A stretch of DNA of 64,000 nt from Clostridia bacterium (GCA_009929525.1 SAAH01000006.1:1-64000); one strand, 5' to 3'; positions 27,398-36,853 are shown, counted from the stretch's first letter. The notes: generated by a model not told the origin, from the letters alone. A program made the numbers and translations.

Positions 27398-27894
27398 ATT
27401 TGCTTATTTCCCGGAGTACTGATATACTAAATACATCTTTCAGATTCAGGCAGTTCTGCCAAAAGATTCCCAATAAAATTTATACGTATAAGAAAAAAAC
27501 AATAAACAAAGTACGAAGTGGCTGCAAAATATTTGCCATATGAAATAGTTGCATAGACAGGCACGGATGCGGATTATCATATTGATCAGACCAATCACAC
27601 TACATTTCTGCCCTTTTGTAGAAGTACATTGCATCCGTAATAAAAAGCAGAAAGGAGGCTGGAAAGACATAGAGCCATACATTTCAAAATCTATGGAGTT
27701 ATAAACTTACAAATCTTAAAGCATACAAATCTGAAAGAGAAAGACATAAACCCCTAAATACAATTCAAAAAGTCAGCCATATCAAAGCCCTGAGTTCTCA
27801 GGGAAATTTCCAGAAAACAAATCAAAAACCTGCTGATAACTGTGGAGCAATGATTCCAGCAGTTATCAGCACCAAGTAAAAAAGGAGATAGTGA
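27398..27894 (+). promoter_or_regulatory. ~500-bp region upstream of the surface-fibre operon
   Basis: A/T-rich and without a supported gene. It holds two clear hairpins near its end: CCCTGA/TCAGGG (27789-27794, 27799-27804) and GCTGATAACTG/CAGTTATCAGC (starting near 27832 and ending near 27870), the second with an inner TGGA/TCCA pair and no T-run. The long untranslated leader suggests post-transcriptional control of the operon. No c-di-GMP riboswitch pattern was recognised. Confidence 0.5.
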
Positions 27895-28596
27895 ATGAAA
27901 AAAAGTAATAGATGGAAGATATATACGATCACAGCCATGCTCATAGCATTGAGTGCGATAGGCGGAGTCATGGCTTATTTTACAGATTCAGATGAGAAAA
28001 TAAATGAGTTTGTCGTAGGAAAGATAGATATCGACCTGCAGGAGCCGGAATGGGATAAAAAAACGGATACAGATGAAGATGGGGTTCCTGATGAGGCAGA
28101 ACATCTGCGGCCCGCACAGACAGTCACAAAGGATCCGCAGGTTCAAAATATCGGTATCAACGATGCCTTTATGTTCCTGACAGTGGAGGTTCCATGTCGT
28201 GATCTGATCACAGTACAGCCTAATGGTATGAAGAATCCAAAAAGTATCACACAGTTATATACCTATGATGTGGATCCGGCGTGGAAAGGTATAGGAAGCT
28301 GCATCCTGCGGGATGAAGCAGGCAAACAAAACGGTATCAAATATCTCTATGCATATGCAGGAGCGGACAATAGCTGTACCGTGGTGGCACCCAAAGCGAA
28401 GACGTCACCTTTGTTTAAAAATATAGTCTTTGCAAATGTGTTGGAAGGCCAGGGACTTGAAGAAGGAGCATTTGATATCGAGATTCATGCTTATGGGATC
28501 CAGACCACAGACCTGAATGGTGGTACGACAGATGCCAAAAATGTATGGCAGATCATCACAAATCAAAAGGAGCTGGGCGATGTATACCAACAGTAG
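27895..28596 (+). CDS. TasA/camelysin-like, SipW-dependent secreted protein (likely fibre subunit)
   Basis: 233 aa. An N-terminal signal segment (~9-28) is followed by AYFTDSDEKINEFVVGKIDI, the characteristic SipW-dependent signal and start of the TasA/camelysin beta-sandwich. A Ca-binding-like DTDEDGVPDEAE stretch follows (~58-69). TasA relatives form extracellular fibres in biofilm matrix. SipW in the same operon supports processing here. AAGGAGATAG precedes the ATG. It is the first and likely most abundant product. Exact fibre formation is inference. Confidence 0.85.
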   Translation: MKKSNRWKIYTITAMLIALSAIGGVMAYFTDSDEKINEFVVGKIDIDLQEPEWDKKTDTDEDGVPDEAEHLRPAQTVTKDPQVQNIGINDAFMFLTVEVPCRDLITVQPNGMKNPKSITQLYTYDVDPAWKGIGSCILRDEAGKQNGIKYLYAYAGADNSCTVVAPKAKTSPLFKNIVFANVLEGQGLEEGAFDIEIHAYGIQTTDLNGGTTDAKNVWQIITNQKELGDVYQQ

Positions 28597-28612
28597 AAAG
28601 GTGTGACGGAGC

Positions 28613-29116
28613 ATGAAAAAAGGAGCAGTAGTAATTTGCCTTGCAGCTGTGTTGATGATCTCGATAAAAGGAATGTCGGGAAGCTATGCATGGTTTCTAA
28701 GTAGTGATGAGCAGCATAATTATCTGAGCACAGGAAACAATGATGTGGAAATCAAGGAGGAATTTCCGGAACCGGAGATCATTGAGAAAAAGAAGGTCAA
28801 AAAGCTGGTTGAATTCACAAATACAGGGACAGTTGCATGCTTTATCAGAGCGAAATACTTGTTTAGCGATGCCACGATCCAGGATATGGTAACTTTGGAG
28901 TTTGGATCGGATAAGTGGGCGGCGGCAGAAGATGGATATTATTATTACAGCAAAAGTATCCTTCCTAATGAAAAAACAGAGCCCTTTCTTACGGCGGTAA
29001 CATTCGGTGAGATTGGAGACATTGCTTCAGATTTTGACTTGAGTATCTATACGGAGACAGTTCAGTCAGATGGTCACAAGACGGCACAGGAAGCATTTGC
29101 CCATCTTAGCCGCTGA
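28613..29116 (+). CDS. SipW-dependent-type secreted protein, minor TasA-like
   Basis: 167 aa. Signal segment (~4-26), then SYAWFLSSDEQHNYLSTGN, the same pattern as the upstream protein but shorter. A KKKVKKLVEFTNTG stretch (~58) precedes a beta-rich domain. It may be a minor or tip subunit, like TapA beside TasA in Bacillus, but sequence similarity to TapA is not evident by eye. It starts 16 bp after the previous gene. Confidence 0.78.
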   Translation: MKKGAVVICLAAVLMISIKGMSGSYAWFLSSDEQHNYLSTGNNDVEIKEEFPEPEIIEKKKVKKLVEFTNTGTVACFIRAKYLFSDATIQDMVTLEFGSDKWAAAEDGYYYYSKSILPNEKTEPFLTAVTFGEIGDIASDFDLSIYTETVQSDGHKTAQEAFAHLSR

Positions 29117-29130
29117 GAAAGGAGGACGAG

Positions 29131-30324
29131 ATGAATAGGAAGATAAAATATGCTATATTTGCAGGAATCATGTGTCTGATGTCAGCGGTAAATGCTATGG
29201 CAGATACCAGGGCTTCTGTGATATATGAAGCAGGAAGCTCAAAGGTTGATGTGCATCTGGAAGAATATATGCTGAAGGAGGGAACGGAAATCCCATGGGA
29301 AAATGGACAGATGGTACTTCCGGGAGCAGTACTCTCCAAAATCCCAAGGATCTGTAATGATGGGGAGAAGTGTTATGTACGGACAAAGGTACTCTTTGAA
29401 AGTGAGAAGGGTACAGATACGGCACTTAATGAGGAGGATCTCTTAGGGATCAGTGATGAATGGATACAGATAGGGGAATATTTTTATTATAAAAAGATAC
29501 TGGAAAAGAAGGCGACAGTTGATTTCTTTCAGGCAGTTCAGATTCCAACAAACTGGGAATCCGGGACAGATGATGATAACAAATGGAGGATAGAAGTAAA
29601 AGTTGAGGCGATACAGGCTGAATTTTTTACTCCGGATTTCAGTGATGAGGATCCCTGGCATATAGGGACGGGAAAATATCAGATACAAAAGGCACTGGAG
29701 GATGAGCCTGGAGTAATGGAAACAGATAATACACCGGTGACCTTTGAAATCGTAAATGATACCAAAGGATTTTCCCTGGATACAGACGAATTCTTCAGGA
29801 AGATGGAACTGTTTCTTCCTGGAAAGACCCAGTCAGGCAATATCGATGTGATAAACCGTACAGACAAAGAACGTACTGTATATATGAAATCAGAGGTCCT
29901 TGAAAAAAATGATTTTATTGAAAAGATGGAGCTGACGGTGCAGATCAAAGATCAGGACAAAATAAATATCCTATACCAGGGAAGTATGGATGCGGAAAAA
30001 ATGAGTGAATACCAGAGCATAGGAAGCATAGATGCCCAAAGTACAGGAAAGCTTGAGATGCTGCTGACCCTCCCGGAGGATGCGGATAATCGATATTCTG
30101 CCAAGCAGGGAAAAGTTAAGCTCATATTTACCACAGACCAGCAGATGGAAGAACAGAAAAAAACAAATCAGAGAAATCAAAAAACAGGGAAAAGTGAAAA
30201 TGTAAAAACAGGAGATACACAAAATATATGGATATGGGTAGTCGCAGGCATAGGTGTTCCGATCGCATGTTTTATTCCATGGATCAGTAGGAAGATCAGA
30301 AAAAAGAGGGATGCAATATGGTGA
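29131..30324 (+). CDS. fibre-operon surface protein with VKTGD sorting-like tail
   Basis: 397 aa with a standard signal peptide likely cut after AMA (~25). The body is beta-rich and acidic and shows the IPTNWESGTDDDNKW segment typical of proteins next to TasA-like genes. The C-terminus has VKTGD, a hydrophobic segment and the basic tail RKIRKKRD, the layout of a sortase substrate. It probably anchors the fibre to peptidoglycan. Its stop overlaps the sipW start by 7 nt. Confidence 0.8.
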   Translation: MNRKIKYAIFAGIMCLMSAVNAMADTRASVIYEAGSSKVDVHLEEYMLKEGTEIPWENGQMVLPGAVLSKIPRICNDGEKCYVRTKVLFESEKGTDTALNEEDLLGISDEWIQIGEYFYYKKILEKKATVDFFQAVQIPTNWESGTDDDNKWRIEVKVEAIQAEFFTPDFSDEDPWHIGTGKYQIQKALEDEPGVMETDNTPVTFEIVNDTKGFSLDTDEFFRKMELFLPGKTQSGNIDVINRTDKERTVYMKSEVLEKNDFIEKMELTVQIKDQDKINILYQGSMDAEKMSEYQSIGSIDAQSTGKLEMLLTLPEDADNRYSAKQGKVKLIFTTDQQMEEQKKTNQRNQKTGKSENVKTGDTQNIWIWVVAGIGVPIACFIPWISRKIRKKRDAIW

Positions 30325-30833
30325 AGAAGATAATAGACGGAGTGTTTACTTTAATTTTCTTTTGTGCGGTCCTGGGTATGATTTTCTTTGTTATCCCGAG
30401 AATATTTCAGATGAGTCCGCAGATTGTGTTGAGTGGATCGATGGAGCCCGAGATACCTACTGGAAGTATATCCTATATAACCCGGCTGATCCCTCCGGAA
30501 GAGGTTAAAGAGAGGGATGTGATCGCCTATCAATTTGGTGAGAAACATTCCGTTTTGCATCGCGTGATACGTGTGGAGAAGGAAAAGAAAATCTTTTATA
30601 CAAAAGGAGATGCAAATCAGGCGGCAGATCTTGGAAAAGTGGAATATACTCAGTATCTTGGAAAGCAGATATTTTCCATTCCATATCTGGGGTATGCAGC
30701 AGCTTTTTTTCAGAAAGGAGAGCATGTACTGTACCTGGCGATGGGGATTGCAGCACTGATTCTTCTGGACAGGGTCTGCATGGAACTTGAGACAAAGAAA
30801 GGGCAGAAAAGGAAAGGGGAAGGATACATATGA
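30318..30833 (+). CDS. sipW: signal peptidase I, SipW (ER) type
   Basis: 171 aa with a membrane segment at each end. The nucleophile motif is SGSMEPEI (Ser ~41), and the general base is His in LHRVI (~76) instead of the Lys of ordinary bacterial enzymes, which defines the SipW/archaeal/ER type. It processes TasA-like proteins, the first two genes of this operon being obvious clients. Translation is coupled on both sides: it overlaps the preceding gene by 7 nt and the following by 4 nt. Confidence 0.94.
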   Translation: MVKKIIDGVFTLIFFCAVLGMIFFVIPRIFQMSPQIVLSGSMEPEIPTGSISYITRLIPPEEVKERDVIAYQFGEKHSVLHRVIRVEKEKKIFYTKGDANQAADLGKVEYTQYLGKQIFSIPYLGYAAAFFQKGEHVLYLAMGIAALILLDRVCMELETKKGQKRKGEGYI

Positions 30834-33073
30834 AGATGATATTAAGAAGGATGATAGCCGGTTTGCTCTGCCTGCTTCTGGCACTTCCGGTACTGCATGT
30901 ATATGCGGAGGGAGAAGGAGGGGCGGCGGAAGAAGAGGCCTTCTATCTTGAGGGAGATACCTCCGGGGTGGCGGCGATGTCCTTTGACAACAGTTCGCGC
31001 CTTCCGGTCTCAAATGTAAGATACCAGAAGTTTCAGTGTACCGATGGTACAGCAAATACACCAGCATGCCCCAATCTTGGGGTAGGTATCAAATATATCG
31101 AAGGGGATGATAAGAACGTTGATGGAGGCGGCAAATGGAGATACGTGTATTGCCTGCAGTTTTCAAAGGACAGCCCATCGGGCGGACAGGCGATGCAGCA
31201 CAGCGGATGGACAAGCAAGAAAATCGCGTATGCCCTGTACTATGGAGCAGTTTACTATGGGAAAATGTGCAGATATGGATCATATTCCACAGGGGATTGG
31301 CAGATGGATTACTTTGTCACCCAGATGGCGATACATGTACTGAATAATGAATTTACCATGGCAGCGTTTTGGAATGGCTTGAACAAAAGCAGTGCAAGCC
31401 AGGCAGAGAAAAATCTGGTATATGACAGAGTGGGAAAAATTGTAAATGATGCAGGCTCTTCGGCTAATTATGGTGGTTTTACTTCTGATGGATGGCTGGA
31501 TCTGAACACAGCATCCTTTACATTGAATGGATATCAGGACAGCTGGTATGCATCATCGGGGCTTTATGCTTCCAACGGCGTTTTTCATCCAGTATTTAGA
31601 AGCTATTATGGATATGATTTTTGCGAACAATTGACAGAGTATTCGGTACAGGTGCCATCCGGTGTAAATGTGAGAAAGAAAGGAAGTCAGTTGTATGCGG
31701 ACTTTGATGTTACAGTTGCACAAAGCCAGTATAAACAGTGGCAGCTAACGGGAAAGACTTTGCCGATCACTGTAAAAGCATCACTTCCAAGATACTGGGG
31801 AGGCGGTATCTATAGATCTACGGCAGGAGCGAACTTTCAGGATATATGTTTTCTTACCTGGTCGGCAGCGGGCGGTACAGCCTCATTCCAAAAATCAGTG
31901 GATCTTCATATCCCCAAAGTGACAAGAGATCTTTTGCTATATAAAAAGGATGCGGTTACTCAGGCGCCTCTTTCGGGAGCGGGCTTTTCCCTTTGGGCAT
32001 ATGACGGACAAAAGTATAGCCGGAAAATTGGAAACTTCACGGATCAAGGAGATGGAAGCTATATGCTAAAAGGCATTGATCATACTTCAACAAAAGATGG
32101 ATGGTTTTTGATAAAGGAAGATAAACCGCCAGCAAATTATCAGGCAGCCTATCGACCGGAAAATAGTATGGATGAAGAAGATTATAAAGTGTATGGCGGA
32201 AGAGAAATCCGCATGAATGCAGACGGTTTTATATCAGACAGGGTTCAGGATCCCTTCACTTTTCGGGATGAGCCGCTGATCCCTGAGGCAGATATTGAAA
32301 TCATAAAATATGATATAGATACCGGTGCCAATCTGGAGGGGGCAGTATTTTCAATCTATGAGTGGAATAAGGACAAGAAAGAGTATAATAGCAATCCCAT
32401 CCAGCTTATGTCTTATGACAGCCAGATGCAGACATACAAAACAACATCTTCTCTTACGAAAAGTTCGGACAATGAAGGAAAATTCATGATAAGAGAAACT
32501 ATACTTCCCACCGGGTATCACTGCCCATGGAGCAAAGAAATAACACTTACTCAACCGGGCAGTACAACGATAAAATTAGAGGCTGGGAATTATCCTGGAA
32601 GGAACTTTACGATACATAAGAAGATAAGAAAGGACGAAGTGACTTGGGAACATGGAAATCCCACTTTCTTTTTCGATGTATGGGGAACGGATCTGGAAGG
32701 AAAAGAGCATACCTATCATTGCTATGTGGAACTTGATCAAGAGAAACTGAAAGAACAGCTTGCAGATGAGAAGGAAATCTATCTGTCAGCACAGACAACA
32801 GTGGCCAATATTCCGGCAGGTGTCTATTATGCAAAGGAGACGGAGGATGTCATGCGATATATTCTCACAGATGTACAGACAGATCTGAAAAATGTACAGA
32901 TTGAAAAGAAGAACATGGAAGTAGTAAATGACATACAAAAGATCCAGGCATTGGTAACAGCCGATCTTCGGGGAGCAGACGGAAGTGTTACCTTTGAAAA
33001 CAGGAAGGTGTTGTACGATGAATATTCGGACAATGCTGTTGTTACGAATCATTTTGTTTTGAAAAAATCCTGA
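30830..33073 (+). CDS. thioester-domain/SpaA-like adhesin without visible cell-wall anchor
   Basis: 747 aa. Signal peptide cut near VYA (26). A Cys-Gln thioester domain follows: YVYCLQ places Cys108, and the partner Gln165 is in VTQMAIH, matching the motif that forms internal thioesters and bonds covalently to host surfaces. SpaA/Cna-B-like beta domains follow from ~365 (KKDAVTQAPLSGAGFSL) and ~485 (IIKYDIDTGANLEGAVFSI), with a third beta domain near 595. The protein ends in VTNHFVLKKS, with no sorting motif, membrane segment or basic tail, unlike most such adhesins. It is translationally coupled to sipW (ATGA), suggesting attachment to the TasA-like fibre. Confidence 0.85.
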   Translation: MKMILRRMIAGLLCLLLALPVLHVYAEGEGGAAEEEAFYLEGDTSGVAAMSFDNSSRLPVSNVRYQKFQCTDGTANTPACPNLGVGIKYIEGDDKNVDGGGKWRYVYCLQFSKDSPSGGQAMQHSGWTSKKIAYALYYGAVYYGKMCRYGSYSTGDWQMDYFVTQMAIHVLNNEFTMAAFWNGLNKSSASQAEKNLVYDRVGKIVNDAGSSANYGGFTSDGWLDLNTASFTLNGYQDSWYASSGLYASNGVFHPVFRSYYGYDFCEQLTEYSVQVPSGVNVRKKGSQLYADFDVTVAQSQYKQWQLTGKTLPITVKASLPRYWGGGIYRSTAGANFQDICFLTWSAAGGTASFQKSVDLHIPKVTRDLLLYKKDAVTQAPLSGAGFSLWAYDGQKYSRKIGNFTDQGDGSYMLKGIDHTSTKDGWFLIKEDKPPANYQAAYRPENSMDEEDYKVYGGREIRMNADGFISDRVQDPFTFRDEPLIPEADIEIIKYDIDTGANLEGAVFSIYEWNKDKKEYNSNPIQLMSYDSQMQTYKTTSSLTKSSDNEGKFMIRETILPTGYHCPWSKEITLTQPGSTTIKLEAGNYPGRNFTIHKKIRKDEVTWEHGNPTFFFDVWGTDLEGKEHTYHCYVELDQEKLKEQLADEKEIYLSAQTTVANIPAGVYYAKETEDVMRYILTDVQTDLKNVQIEKKNMEVVNDIQKIQALVTADLRGADGSVTFENRKVLYDEYSDNAVVTNHFVLKKS

Positions 33074-33101
33074 GTATGGTCAGATAATATCTCTTATGAG
33101 G

Positions 33102-34328
33102 CTATGGAAGGATGATCATCTGCTGCTGATATTCATGAAGAAAGCTAAGGCGTGTTTTTTCACATAGCACAGTTTTATACAGATGGGCGATGCGGGTATT
33201 GTCTTCGAGCAGCGTCATAGAAGAAGGAGACAAACTAAAAGGCGCATCTGCGAGTTTTGTTATAAGTGGAAGGGAACCTTGCTTTTTTATCGCAGAAAGT
33301 ACAGGAGCTGCGGAGCGTCTAAATCCAAGAAGACGGGCATAGGAAAGAGCAGGAAGGCTGCGGATCCCGAGCAGTGCATGAAAAAGAGCACGGCAGATAC
33401 GGCTGTAAGTTAATTCTTTGGTCTTTAGAAGAGTGACATACTGAGAAAAATCCTCATAGCTGTCCCTTGTGTTGATAAGTCTCTGGGCAAGATCAGGAGT
33501 AAGATCCAGATAACTTGCTAATTGTCCGGCATCGGAAGAATAAAGGAGCCATCTTAATGGCAGGGAAAAATCCTGCTCTGTGAGAAAATGATCCAGAGGG
33601 ACTTCTTTTTGGAGCATAGAATATACTTCCTGAGGAAAGCAGGAGGAGAGTTCAGACATATCTCTTTTATCGCTGGAGTTTAGGCTGATCCAGGAATTTC
33701 GGATCGCTGTAGCAGAAGGCAGCGGCTGATCCAGCGTTCCGGTATGGTAGTCACTGCCTTTTCTTTTGATGGATACAGGGGTGATAGCAGAACCGGATCT
33801 GGCAAGAGCCTTGCAGTATTCGATACCAAGGATATTATTGGGGGTGGACAAAAGAGCTCCCCAATCTGTCGAAGGGAAAATCGTCTCAAGTGCCTTCTGC
33901 CGCGCAGCTGGAAAAGATAATCCATTTTTTAATTGCATGCGAAGCTGTGACTGAAAGGCTTCCGGTTCATCAGCGAGGTAACGTCCAAGGCTGATAAAAG
34001 GAGCAGCATCCCCCGTCTCACTTCCAAAGGAAAGGGTATCGATGCAGCCCAGGCCAGCCAGCAGTTCTACGCCGCTTCGCGCAAAAAGTTCTGCACTTTC
34101 GCAGGCATGGGTAGACGGCAGTTCAAAGACGAGATCGGCACCTCCCAAAAGTGCCATCCTGGTGCGCTGATATTTTGAAAGGAAGGCGGGTCCTCCTCTT
34201 TGGACAAAATCACCGCTCATCACAGCAACGACAAAGTCAGCACCGGTTAATCGTTTTGTTTCTTCTATATGGTAGGCATGTCCAAGATGAAACGGATTGT
34301 ATTCCGCTATGATTCCAGCAACTTTCAT
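33102..34328 (-). CDS. tmcAL: tRNA(Met) cytidine acetate ligase (YlbM)
   Basis: 408 aa. N-terminal nucleotidyltransferase motif YNPFHLGH (~9-16) and MSGDFVQRGGPA (~41-52), both hallmarks of YlbM/TmcAL. The enzyme activates acetate with ATP and acetylates C34 of elongator tRNA(Met). Its divergent position next to pta-ackA, which produce acetate, is fitting. The start at 34328 (MKVAGIIAEYNPF) has GAGGTG upstream on the minus strand; an upstream in-frame ATG at 34394 has none. Its end is 28 bp from the end of the convergent adhesin gene. Confidence 0.93.
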   Translation of the reverse strand: MKVAGIIAEYNPFHLGHAYHIEETKRLTGADFVVAVMSGDFVQRGGPAFLSKYQRTRMALLGGADLVFELPSTHACESAELFARSGVELLAGLGCIDTLSFGSETGDAAPFISLGRYLADEPEAFQSQLRMQLKNGLSFPAARQKALETIFPSTDWGALLSTPNNILGIEYCKALARSGSAITPVSIKRKGSDYHTGTLDQPLPSATAIRNSWISLNSSDKRDMSELSSCFPQEVYSMLQKEVPLDHFLTEQDFSLPLRWLLYSSDAGQLASYLDLTPDLAQRLINTRDSYEDFSQYVTLLKTKELTYSRICRALFHALLGIRSLPALSYARLLGFRRSAAPVLSAIKKQGSLPLITKLADAPFSLSPSSMTLLEDNTRIAHLYKTVLCEKTRLSFLHEYQQQMIILP

Positions 34329-34439
34329 ATATGTGCACCTCAAAAAATACATAATTATTTTCCCTATTCTAACAGGAAAGATAAGGAAAAACAAGGGTTT
34401 TGTCGGGATTACCAGAAAGTGTTAAAAAATTAACTAACC

Positions 34440-34468
34440 TTGTCACATAATTGCAAACGAGGTATAAT
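34440..34468 (+). promoter_or_regulatory. sigma-A promoter of pta-ackA
   Basis: TTGTCA (34440-34445), 17-bp spacer, TATAAT (34463-34468), ~130 bp before pta. Confidence 0.8.
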
Positions 34469-34470
34469 TT

Positions 34471-34572
34471 TAGATAGTGAGTATAACCGCTATCTATGTT
34501 CAGCAAAAGTAATATTCACTGGAGCCAGATGGTGGTAAAGGGGTACCCTTTATAAAACCCTGTAGAACAGGG
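34471..34572 (+). promoter_or_regulatory. structured leader of pta
   Basis: Three hairpins in the ~130-nt leader: TAGATAG/CTATCTA (34471-34477, 34490-34496), AAAGGG/CCCTTT (34537-34542, 34546-34551) and CCCTG/CAGGG (34558-34562, 34568-34572). I recognise no known riboswitch. It may influence message stability or translation of pta. Confidence 0.45.
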
Positions 34573-34598
34573 GAGATAACGAAAGGAGTCATAGAATC

Positions 34599-35594
34599 AT
34601 GGGATTTATTGACGTAATCAAAACAAGAGCGAAAGCAGAAAAAAAAGTAATTGTACTTCCAGAAACAGAAGACAGAAGAACGTATGAGGCAACTGCACAG
34701 ATATTAAAAGAAGGTCTGGCAGATATTGTCCTTGTCGGAAGCGAGGAAGCAATAAAAGCAGGAAGCGAAGGACTTGATATCAGCGGTGCTAAGATTGTTG
34801 ATCCGGCTACTTCTGATAAAACAGCAGCTTACATCGACAAGCTGGTTGAACTGAGAAGCAAAAAAGGAATGACACCTGAGCAGGCAAAAGATATTCTTTT
34901 GAATCAGTACCTGTATTATGGTGTAATGATGGTAAAGATGGGGGATGCTGATGGTATGGTATCCGGTGCCTGCCATTCAACTGCAGACACATTAAGACCT
35001 TGTCTTCAGATCCTGAAAACAAAACCAGGTACAAAGCTTGTATCTGCATTCTTCCTGATGTCAGTTCCGGACTGCGAATTTGGTGCCAATGGAACATTTG
35101 TATTCTCAGATTGCGGACTGAACCAGAATCCTACATCAGAAGAACTTGCAGCGATCGCAGCATCTTCAGCAGAATCCTTCAAACTGCTTGTTGGTGAAGA
35201 ACCAGTAGTAGCTATGCTGTCACATTCTACAAAAGGCAGTGCAAAACATGCAGATGTTGATAAAGTAGTAGAAGCTACAAGAATCGCAAAAGAGCAGAAT
35301 CCAGAACTTACATTAGACGGCGAGTTCCAGCTGGATGCAGCTATCGTACCAAGCATTGGTGCTTCAAAAGCTCCAGACAGTGCAGTAGCAGGAAAAGCTA
35401 ATACACTTATTTTCCCTGATCTTGATGCAGGAAACATTGGATACAAACTGGTACAGAGACTGGCTAAAGCAGAAGCTTATGGTCCTGTTACCCAGGGTAT
35501 TGCGAAACCGGTTAACGATCTTTCCCGTGGATGCTCCGCAGAAGATATCGTTGGTGTAGTTGCAATCACAGCAGTTCAGTGTCAGGCTGAATAA
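34599..35594 (+). CDS. pta: phosphate acetyltransferase
   Basis: 331 aa, the short single-domain form. Family motifs present include VLPETEDRRT (~18) and GMVSGACHSTADTLRP (~115-130). It converts acetyl-CoA and phosphate to acetyl phosphate, the first step of acetate fermentation. AAAGGAGT precedes the ATG. The gene for the next enzyme, acetate kinase, follows after 68 bp without a terminator. Confidence 0.96.
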   Translation: MGFIDVIKTRAKAEKKVIVLPETEDRRTYEATAQILKEGLADIVLVGSEEAIKAGSEGLDISGAKIVDPATSDKTAAYIDKLVELRSKKGMTPEQAKDILLNQYLYYGVMMVKMGDADGMVSGACHSTADTLRPCLQILKTKPGTKLVSAFFLMSVPDCEFGANGTFVFSDCGLNQNPTSEELAAIAASSAESFKLLVGEEPVVAMLSHSTKGSAKHADVDKVVEATRIAKEQNPELTLDGEFQLDAAIVPSIGASKAPDSAVAGKANTLIFPDLDAGNIGYKLVQRLAKAEAYGPVTQGIAKPVNDLSRGCSAEDIVGVVAITAVQCQAE

Positions 35595-35662
35595 TAATGG
35601 CACAGCAGCATATCCTAAGAGTGTTGCATCATGTTGCAAATCATTAGTTGGAGGAAAATCAA

Positions 35663-36853
35663 ATGAACGTATTAGTTATTAACTGCGGAAGTTCTTCATT
35701 AAAATATCAGATGATCAATTCAGATACAGAGGCTGTCCTTGCAAAAGGTCTGTGCGAGCGTATCGGTATCGATGGAAGACTGGTATACCAGAAGTCCGGA
35801 TGTGACAAAGAAACAACAGAGGCATCTATGCCTACACATAAAGAAGCTATCCAGATGGTACTGGATGCTTTGACGAACGATAAGACAGGTGCGATCGCCA
35901 GCTTGAAAGAAGTTAATGCAATCGGTCACCGTGTCGTACATGGCGGAGAAAAGTTTGCTTCTTCAGCAGTGATCACAGACGAGATGATCCAGGCCGTTGA
36001 AGAGTGTAATGATCTTGCTCCACTTCACAATCCGGCAAACCTGATCGGTATCCGTGTTTGTGCAGAACTTATGCCAGGTGTTCCGCAGGTAGCAGTATTT
36101 GATACAGCTTTCCATCAGACAATGCCTGCAAAAGCATACCTGTATGGTCTGCCACTGGAGTATTACAAAAAGTACAAAGTAAGAAGATATGGTTTCCACG
36201 GAACAAGCCACAGCTTCGTATCCAAACGTGCAGTAGAATTCTTAGGATTGAATCCTGATGATTCTAAAGTGATCGTTTGCCACCTTGGCAACGGATCTTC
36301 CATCAGTGCAGTAATGAATGGAAAGTGCGTTGATACAACGATGGGACTTACTCCTCTTGAAGGCGTTGTTATGGGAACTCGTTCCGGTAACATTGATCCT
36401 GCTATCATGGAGTTCATCGCTAAAAAAGAAAATCTGAATATCACAGAGATCATGAACATCCTCAATAAAAAATCTGGTCTTCAGGGATTATCTGATGGAC
36501 TGTCAAGCGATTTCCGTGACCTGAACGAAGCAGCAGAAAGCGGAAATGAAGCAGCAGCCAATGCGATCGAAGTTCTCTGCTATGGTATCGCCAAATTCGT
36601 TGGTGGTTATGTAGCAGCTATGAACGGTGTTGATGCGATCATCTTTACAGCAGGTATCGGTGAGAATGCTATTCCGGTTCGTGAGAAGATTGTAAGTTAC
36701 CTGGGATATCTTGGTGTAACACTGGATAAAGAAGCAAACGGAAACAGAGGAGAAGAAATCGTTATTTCTACTCCGGATTCAAAAGTTAAAGTTGCTGTTA
36801 TTCCTACAAACGAAGAGCTGGCTATCTGCCGCGAGACAGTAGCTCTGGTATAA
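35663..36853 (+). CDS. ackA: acetate kinase
   Basis: 396 aa. N-terminal phosphate loop INCGSSSLKY, central HGTSH (~180) with catalytic residues, and GTRSGNIDP (~242). It makes ATP and acetate from acetyl phosphate, giving substrate-level energy. The start at 35663 (MNVLVINCG) has GGAGG at 35651-35655, which lies after an upstream in-frame start at 35648. It pairs with pta, and the acetate can be used by TmcAL encoded on the other side. Confidence 0.97.
   Translation: MNVLVINCGSSSLKYQMINSDTEAVLAKGLCERIGIDGRLVYQKSGCDKETTEASMPTHKEAIQMVLDALTNDKTGAIASLKEVNAIGHRVVHGGEKFASSAVITDEMIQAVEECNDLAPLHNPANLIGIRVCAELMPGVPQVAVFDTAFHQTMPAKAYLYGLPLEYYKKYKVRRYGFHGTSHSFVSKRAVEFLGLNPDDSKVIVCHLGNGSSISAVMNGKCVDTTMGLTPLEGVVMGTRSGNIDPAIMEFIAKKENLNITEIMNILNKKSGLQGLSDGLSSDFRDLNEAAESGNEAAANAIEVLCYGIAKFVGGYVAAMNGVDAIIFTAGIGENAIPVREKIVSYLGYLGVTLDKEANGNRGEEIVISTPDSKVKVAVIPTNEELAICRETVALV

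Noticed and set aside
27398..27894. c-di-GMP riboswitch controlling the fibre operon
   Set aside because: Hairpins are present, but the conserved aptamer pattern is not.
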